In this document: piece after piece, positions 60,001 to 64,000 of the stretch
How positions within the stretch are numbered: position 1 is the first letter of the stretch
Layout: each line of letters opens with the position of its first letter
Source: Chrysopilus asiliformis
Lineage: Eukaryota; Arthropoda; Insecta; Diptera; Rhagionidae
DNA length: 64,000 nucleotides
Assembly (NCBI GenBank): GCA_964034945.1
Contig: OZ035960.1
Coordinates: 110,863,324-110,927,323 of the forward strand
Direction: 5' to 3'
The notes under the pieces: model-generated
Seen by the model: the letters and a program-made list of their open reading frames with translations, nothing else
Databases searched by the model: none
What the model was told of the DNA's origin: nothing
Made by a program: the position numbers and the translations under genes

Positions 60001-61154
60001 TTCTTTTTTATCACAATGTTTTTTTGTTTAAATATCTTTCGTTAACATTTGCAAAACATTTTTTTAATATTTTAAAAACTGTAATTTGATATGTTTCGGT
60101 TGCAGGCGGATCGAAAGTCGAAAAGTTGAAGTGGTCGTCTTGCACACGCAGAGCAATGGCAAGAGAGAAAAACTTGACTTGGTTTTCGTCCTTTCTGTAC
60201 CTTTCCGTACCATTCACCCCTACCCCCGTCTCTTTGAGGCTCGTCGTAATTTTCCTTTGCGTCTTTTCCTATTTCAGCGGTTTAGGGTTGAATTTCCCCA
60301 TAAACTTTGACTCTTCTGTGTGTTGGGTTGGCGTTTTTCCTCTTTTATTGCTTCAGATGAGCGGCATGAGATCTTTGCCTTTGTGTTGATCCTTCAATAT
60401 TTACATGGTATTTTCCATCGATGAACGAAATTTTGCCAATGTGTGCGTGTCATGCTCAAGGCGTGTTAGTAGTTTAGGACAAAAGGATATTTTTGGAAGT
60501 CGAATAGACATTCCAAGGGTGGATGTTTGTTTATGAAAAACATACGGAACTGAAATTGGGGCATGCGCCTCATTTTCCGTGTGCTCTTTCAGTACGTGTT
60601 TTGAAATTTTTTTTTACAGTGTAGGATGGGGAATTTCAGATTTGAAGGGAAGTTTAGCTCCATCTGGCGTTTATTTTGGAACTTTTGGTTTCTATTGGAA
60701 AGAAATTAGAAATTATGTTTTTGCCCATTGCCTTGCCATAAAAATGTCTAGCGGAGACCGATTTTCTAGGAAATTTTATCGATGAAAAAATCGTTGTGTA
60801 CATTTTTGGAGGCAAATATTTGAAAAAGCACTTGAAAAATTAAGTCGGGGTAGTAAAATATTACTGAGAAGTGTAGTTATGGAAAAGTACTGCGTTTAGA
60901 GGTTGATAAGTGTGTAAAATTAAGACATTTGATCCATCAAAAACTATATATTGGGTTCGAGGAAATTCTCAGACCAGGTTGACAACAATGTTTTCAAGGT
61001 TTCTCGTCTATGAGCGCCTTCAGTAAAGGAAATACAATGCATTTTTCGCTTCTCGACTTTTCGCACAGTTTTCACGTCTTACTGAGAGATTTATCTTTTT
61101 TCTTCCTTTTTACAATCCATTTTTACGTATGGGGGGGGGGGGTTAATACCTTTA
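57022..61154. other. Unassigned 4.1-kb stretch
   Basis: No confident gene. 57455-57466 reads ATGGGTTTAAAG followed by GTATGT, the form of a very short first coding exon, but no matching second exon was found. The minus-strand open frame 58406-58822 (138 residues) has no recognisable motif. A 12-base G run is at 61131-61142. Confidence 0.3.
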
Positions 61155-62040
61155 CGGCCAATTTCTTCACAGAGTACTAAAGTGGAGTCTAGCTAGTCCA
61201 GGTATTATCTCTGGTACTCGGTACTAAGGAAATCTTAGTACTTGTACATTTCTTCACATCGCTAGTACCGGAGCTAAATTCATCAGCCGGTACTAGCGGC
61301 AAATACGTCTAAAACTAAGCTAATACGTCTAAAATCGTTTTTGACACAATTTTGACATCTGAATTTGAAATATTATTGTTCGCTGTGTTCCGTGAATTTG
61401 TGTACGTTTTTTTTTCAATTAATATTTGTTTGTTTTTTTTCGATATTTCATATTATTTTGCTTTATAAACGTGCTTTTCATTCGCAAATAAATAATAGTG
61501 CAAATAATTAGTGCAAATAAATAGTGCAAATAAAAAATAGTGCAAATAAATAGTGTGAAATAAATAGTGATGCGAAAAGGCCTCGCTGCCCCAATTGGAG
61601 TCTGCAAGATACGGATTTATTGTGCACCCTCGTACGTGAGATTGTACAAAAAGTTTTGCCACGTCGAACCGAAACAGTAACATCCGCCGATTCTAATTCG
61701 ACGCCAATTTCATCGATCACTCCTGAATCCACCGTTTCATTGCCAAACGCATCTCCCAAGCAGCCAGACAGCCAAATCAATCCGCCGAGCCAATTTTTGC
61801 AACTACTCCAGTACTAAATTAGAGGTGAAGAAATAAAATTGGCATAAATTCGAGTACTAACTTCGCTAGACCCTCAATTTCGAGGGTCTAGGAAATAATG
61901 AGTACCAGCTAATACTCCGTACCAAAGTCGGTACTAAGGCGCGCTAGTACTTGGTGAAGAAATAACTTGATACCAATTTGAGTACCAAATTTTGGTCTAA
62001 TACCGGTAATAGCGTTAGTACTCTGTGAAGAAATTGGCCG
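61155..62040. mobile_element. PIF/Harbinger-like element, 886 bp
   Basis: Inverted ends of about 26 bp begin CGGCCAATTTCTTCACAGAG and are flanked by TTA at both sides (61152-61154 and 62041-62043). Further TAGTAC-rich words are spread symmetrically under both ends (for example GGTACTCGGTACTAAG left, CGGTACTAAGGCGCGCTAG right). The interior has AATAGTGCAAATAA tandem words (61494-61560) and a coding remnant. Superfamily inferred from the 3-bp TTA duplication and the Myb/SANT-like remnant. Confidence 0.72.
61572..61817 (+). pseudogene. Myb/SANT-like DNA-binding remnant inside the element
   Basis: An 81-codon frame opens after TGA (61569-61571) and closes with TAA. It begins AKRPRCPNWSLQDTDLLCTL, then VREIVQKVLP, and continues as a Ser/Thr/Pro/Asn-rich tail. 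Position of Trp, the acidic pair and the LL-LV spacing recall the first helices of Myb/SANT-like (MSANTD/zeste-type) domains, which PIF/Harbinger elements encode as their second protein. There is no ATG in frame and only about the first third of such a domain, so it is a relic. Identification is by pattern only. Confidence 0.45.
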
Positions 62041-62275
62041 TTAGTATTTTAAAAAAAATACGAATTGTATTTCATTAATTTTTCACTTTTACAAAACCGA
62101 AATGTTTCTAGTAGTCTATAACAAAAACTGACAGTTTTTTCAGTTTAAAATTTTAAAAAAATATTAAAAGCCAAATTTTACGTGTTTTAATTTGGATAAA
62201 AAAAATTGTTAGCTTTATATACTTTTAGTTTAATTTTAAGTTTAATTTAGTATCAAAATTTAGAAGACGAAAATT

Positions 62276-62281
62276 TCAGTG
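62276..62281 (+). promoter_or_regulatory. Possible initiator (TCAGTG) before the right-hand gene
   Basis: A TCAGT-type arthropod initiator word lies 20 bases upstream of the ATG at 62296. TTATATAC at 62215 is too far away (about 60 bases) for a normal TATA partner. Suggestive only. Confidence 0.25.
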
Positions 62282-62295
62282 ATTAAGAAAATCAA

Positions 62296-64000
62296 ATGGC
62301 ATTTTTAAACATTTTACAAGGCCCTATTAAGGTATAGTTTTAAATTTTCTGTTTTTGAAATGATTTTCTTTTTATTATTTTTAGGTCGTAATTGAAGGAC
62401 ATTTGGGAAGTAACAGAATTTTGGGTTTTCAAAAATTATGGCAAATGAATGGACTGCAGAACAAAAATTCCATTGAAAAAAGTTTCGGAAAGTTTTATTC
62501 ATTAATTGCGAGTAGCAACAAAAATAAGGAAACTGAAAAAAATAGTCCGTGTAAACAACTTTCAAATAGAAATTCGCCTCAAATCTCAAACATTTTAGCC
62601 GTCATTTCAAACTCGCATAACTCCAGTGGCACTAGCAAATCGCTATTTCGCGATGAATTTGTAATTCCCCCAACTTTGGAAAAAACTTTAGGTTATGGTA
62701 TAAAATCTTTAAAATTCGAGGTTAGTTCCGACAAAACAAGTTTGAATAATAAAAATGTGGGAGATATCGATCAAAATGCTGAATATTTCACCAATCATAT
62801 TCAAATTGACAATACTGCGAGTTTAAAAAATAGTGGTCGATTATTTAAAAATACCTTGAACAATCAAATTGTTAGAAACTTTAGTCAGTCGTCTTACAAA
62901 ATGGCGGCATCCAAAGATTCAAAGGATCAGGGCTGTGAAAAGGTTGCGTTTACCTGCGAATCTGAAAAATCCAAAAATGCGAAAAAATCAGAAACCAAAA
63001 GTTTAGAAACAAAAAAGAAAGATGATTACAGGAAAATTGACTGTTTCTCATTAATGAAAGAACAAGAAGCATTGGAAAAAGAAAATATTGAGACAACTCC
63101 CAAGGAAAACTCTTGTGATTGTTTTCCATTGAGTATATCGGATCCAAAAAATAATAAATATTTGAGAAAAAAGGATATTGTGAAAGAGAAACAACCAAAT
63201 CTGAATTTAACGCAAAGAAATATGAAAATTACGAGAAAAACTGTTGAAAAACAATTGAAAAAAGAAAAATCTGATGAGTGTTACCAGCCTAAAGTCGATC
63301 CAAAAGATGTCAAGTGTCAAAAGTTGGAATTTAAGTGTGAACACCTTAAAAGAAAGAAAAAAGAAGCAAAAAAAGGGGACACAGTGAAAAAAGAATACAG
63401 AAAAATAGACTGTGCTGGTATTACCAAATCTAAAAACGATGGAAGGCGATGTTATTCTACATTTAATGAAAAACTAGTACTGGGAAATTGTCAGAATTTA
63501 AATTCAAGCTCTAGAAAAAATCGTTATGCAACTTCAACTCAAGGAAAGGAAACAAAAAATGATGCAAATTCGGAGATAATCCCTGAAAAACTCATTAAAA
63601 AGGAAAAATTGAATTTGAATGTTGAAAATGGTGGTAATCAAACTCCAATCAATGAAAGTGAGGCAGAAAATTATGTTTTAAAATTCAGAAATGAAAATTT
63701 GGAAAATGGCGATTTAAGTTATGAAGACACGAATGAAAATAAGAAGAAGCATGAAAACTTTTATACTCTTAATGCAATTAAATTAGAAATATTGAATAAA
63801 AATCCAACTTTAGAAAACTTTGTGAAAAACGATTCAAAAATTACAAATGAAAATAGTGATATTTCTGTTAATTTACCACAATCTAAATGTTTGAAGCAAC
63901 AAAGCTCTGTTTCTGATGTGAAAACTCAAAATTTGCCAATTGTTGCGCAGAATATTTCAGAAAATGTCGATGAATCGGATTTCATAGATGATGGAAATTG
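62296..64000 (+). CDS. Unrecognised Lys/Asn/Glu-rich protein, two exons, runs off the window
   Basis: Exon 1 is 62296-62331 (MAFLNILQGPIK), with CAAATG context, then AAG|GTATAG. The intron is 62332-62384 (53 bp) and ends TTTTTATTATTTTTAG. Exon 2 opens at 62385 in phase 0 (VVIEGHLGSNRILGFQKLWQ) and stays free of stops for 1616 bp to the window end, which cannot be chance in AT-rich DNA. The in-frame TAG is the acceptor itself, so the intron is needed to reach an ATG. In-window length is 550 residues. The first 35 residues are poor in acidic residues; the rest is charged and probably mostly disordered. Two YRKIDC motifs stand at residues 227-232 (DDYRKIDCFSLMKEQEALEK) and 350-355 (KEYRKIDCAGITKSK). 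RRCYSTF and NRYATSTQ also stand out. I recognise no domain and assign no function; nuclear scaffold-like, testis-specific or mitochondrial roles are all possible. Confidence 0.75.
62332..62384 (+). other. 53-bp GT-AG intron
   Basis: GTATAG donor after AAG and a T-rich tract running into TTAG. Its length is typical of small insect introns. Removing it joins ATTAAG to GTCGTA in phase 0 and bypasses the only stop. Confidence 0.7.

Overview
The window looks like gene-poor, AT-rich nuclear DNA of an insect. The reasons are a 53-bp GT-AG intron, a probable couch potato exon (an insect RNA-binding protein gene) and a dense mixture of insect-type transposable elements (Helitron, pogo/Tigger, PIF/Harbinger-like, hAT, mariner and LINE). 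The order cannot be fixed by reading alone. Nothing prokaryotic, organellar or viral was seen, and no rRNA or tRNA gene was found.

Only two stretches look like host protein-coding sequence. On the minus strand, 3204-4042 is one internal exon of a protein rich in Ala, His and Asn. It ends in ...MDSVNTASNEEE exactly at a GTGAGT donor, which fits the couch potato (RBPMS-type RRM) N-terminal region; the RRM exon would lie left of the window. At the right edge on the plus strand, a gene starts at 62296 with a 12-codon exon and a 53-bp intron, then has a stop-free frame from 62385 past the window end (at least 550 residues). It is rich in Lys, Asn and Glu, carries two YRKIDC motifs, and I do not recognise it.

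The roughly 58 kb between them are intronic or intergenic and filled with mobile-element remains. Left part (0-10 kb): a Harbinger-type MITE, a Helitron with a CTGG end, and a three-level nested insertion at 6171-7497. Middle (15-41 kb): mosaic repeats with internal tandem arrays (called families E and G here), two LINE tails, several MITEs, an 18-bp-type minisatellite, a Helitron carrying a hAT element with an intact 8-bp target duplication, and several long hairpins. One hairpin is a 155-bp foldback element with its empty site preserved nearby. Right part (48-62 kb): a mariner transposase pseudogene, another Helitron with a long TGTC array, and an 886-bp Harbinger-like element with a Myb/SANT-like coding remnant just upstream of the right-hand gene.

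The two coding stretches point in opposite directions and show no sign of working together. If the exon assignment is right, much of the middle could be couch potato intron. Family letters (A to H) are local names given here.
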